From the NCBI GenBank assembly GCA_003695835.1, contig RFHN01000032.1, positions 1 to 14,276 on the forward strand: a stretch of 14,276 nt of DNA, written 5' to 3'. Made by a program: the position numbers and the translations under genes. How positions within the stretch are numbered: the stretch's first letter is position 1; each line of letters begins with the position of its first letter. Below, piece after piece: positions 13,639-14,276 of this stretch. Source of the DNA: Armatimonadota bacterium (GTDB taxonomy: Bacteria > Armatimonadota > Fimbriimonadia > Fimbriimonadales > ATM1). A model generated the notes under the pieces. It made no database searches, was not told the origin of the DNA, and worked only from the letters and a program-made list of their open reading frames with translations.

Positions 13639-14276
13639 ATGGCCGCCGTGCAAGCGCCCGAGACGAGCACCGAACGTCCGCCCCGCCCTCCGATTCGATT
13701 CGATCGGAACGAATGGGCTGGCGCCATCGGCGATCTGGGGACCGACTTGCCGCTTCTCGTCGGCATGATCCTCGCGACGGACCTGCAGCCGGCGAACGTC
13801 CTCACGATGTTCGGCGTGATGCAGATCCTCACCGGCGTCGTCTATCGCCTGCCGATGCCCGTTCAGCCGCTCAAGGCGATCGCCGCGATCGTGATTGCCG
13901 GCAAGGTCTCCTCCTCGCTCATCTTCGGCGCTGGGCTGGCGCTTGGGATCTGCGTTCTGCTCCTCGCCGTCCTTGGACTGTTGGATTGGTTTGGGAAGGT
14001 GGTGCCCAAGTGCGTGGTGAGAGGAATCCAGGTCGGTTTAGGGCTCCAGCTTGCCAACGTCGCGCTCAAAGAGTTCGTGTTGGTTGGCGCCTGGACGAAC
14101 TACGCGCTGGCCGCTGTGGGCGCCTTTGTCGCTCTTGCGTTGCTTGGGAACCGGCGCCTTCCGGCGGGGCTGATCTTGCTCGTGATCGGAGTCCTCGTGG
14201 GTGGAGTCGCCCTTACGCAATCGAGTGACACGGTTCCCTTCCGTTTTCACCTGCCGACCTGGCAGACACCAAGCGC
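13639..14276 (+). CDS. MOT1-family molybdate/sulfate-type transporter, 3'-truncated by the window edge
   Basis: The frame opens at ATG 13639 and stays open to the window end; 212 residues are visible of a family that usually has about 350-450. After a polar, Pro-rich N-terminus (ETSTERPPRPPIRFDRNEW) come family-typical segments: GAIGDLGTDLPLLVGMI, then the loop MPVQPLKAIAAIVIAGK, and CVVRGIQVGLGLQLANVAL, with several membrane helices (LALGICVLLLAVLGLLDWF, ALAAVGAFVALALLG, LILLVIGVLVGGVAL). The GDLGT and P-x-QPxKAIAA motifs mark the SulP-related MOT1 molybdate transporters, located in the inner membrane. Substrate choice between molybdate, sulfate and other oxyanions cannot be settled. No STAS domain is visible in this part. 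The divergent TetR gene and palindrome suggest local repression. Confidence 0.88.
   Translation, partial: MAAVQAPETSTERPPRPPIRFDRNEWAGAIGDLGTDLPLLVGMILATDLQPANVLTMFGVMQILTGVVYRLPMPVQPLKAIAAIVIAGKVSSSLIFGAGLALGICVLLLAVLGLLDWFGKVVPKCVVRGIQVGLGLQLANVALKEFVLVGAWTNYALAAVGAFVALALLGNRRLPAGLILLVIGVLVGGVALTQSSDTVPFRFHLPTWQTPS

Noticed and set aside
13564..13653. Upstream start (13653) for the TetR protein
   Set aside because: It would add 30 residues without TetR similarity and overlap the start of the divergent transporter gene and its promoter.
1..14276. CRISPR array, insertion sequence, prophage, toxin-antitoxin or defence island
   Set aside because: I found no regularly spaced repeats, transposase or integrase, attachment site, or small paired toxin-antitoxin genes; the coding style looks even across the window.

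Overview
The window is a compact, GC-rich stretch of a bacterial chromosome. It holds eleven protein-coding genes, two of them cut by the window edges, and one tmRNA gene. I see no insertion sequence, prophage, CRISPR array, tRNA or rRNA. An exported protein with a C-terminal PEP-CTERM sorting tail, lipoproteins and a MacA-like adaptor point to an envelope with an outer membrane. The tail style (PEP-ATMLALGAG-LAALAA-RRRRK), the PEP-CTERM plus HEAT/TPR content and the promoter style would fit Armatimonadota (Fimbriimonadia-like). That placement is an inference from gene style, not from a marker phylogeny.

Layout from left to right. (1) The C-terminal part of a TPR protein (+) runs convergently into mnmG (-), overlapping by 17 bp. 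(2) mnmG and asnS are divergent housekeeping genes with an 81-bp shared promoter region. MnmG modifies the wobble uridine of tRNAs and AsnRS charges tRNA-Asn. (3) A HEAT-repeat protein (-) overlaps the end of asnS by 4 bp. (4) A PEP-CTERM exported protein (+) stands alone, with its own promoter, a strong Shine-Dalgarno and a textbook intrinsic terminator. (5) A two-gene unit (-) encodes a lipoprotein and, overlapping it by 20 bp, a Gfo/Idh/MocA oxidoreductase. (6) The one-piece tmRNA gene ssrA (+) encodes the tag AKQVSAETQYAYAA; its CCA end lies 2 bp from the stop of a convergent small membrane protein (-). (7) An unusually long MacA-like adaptor and a MacB/FtsX-type permease (+) form an operon with no ATPase gene. 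(8) A TetR-type regulator (-) is divergent from a MOT1-family molybdate/sulfate-type transporter (+, cut by the window end). Between them lies a 22-bp imperfect palindrome that looks like the operator.

The most interesting signal is in translation initiation. Five genes (mnmG, asnS, the HEAT protein, the lipoprotein and the small membrane protein) have a TANNNT -10 box ending only 6-9 nt before the start codon, usually with no Shine-Dalgarno. This is the signature of leaderless mRNAs. Four of the five share the extended form TANNNTGG. By contrast, the PEP-CTERM gene, tmRNA and the MOT1 gene have TATACT boxes placed farther upstream, and internal operon genes use Shine-Dalgarno sites. I found no clear new defence or mobile system here.
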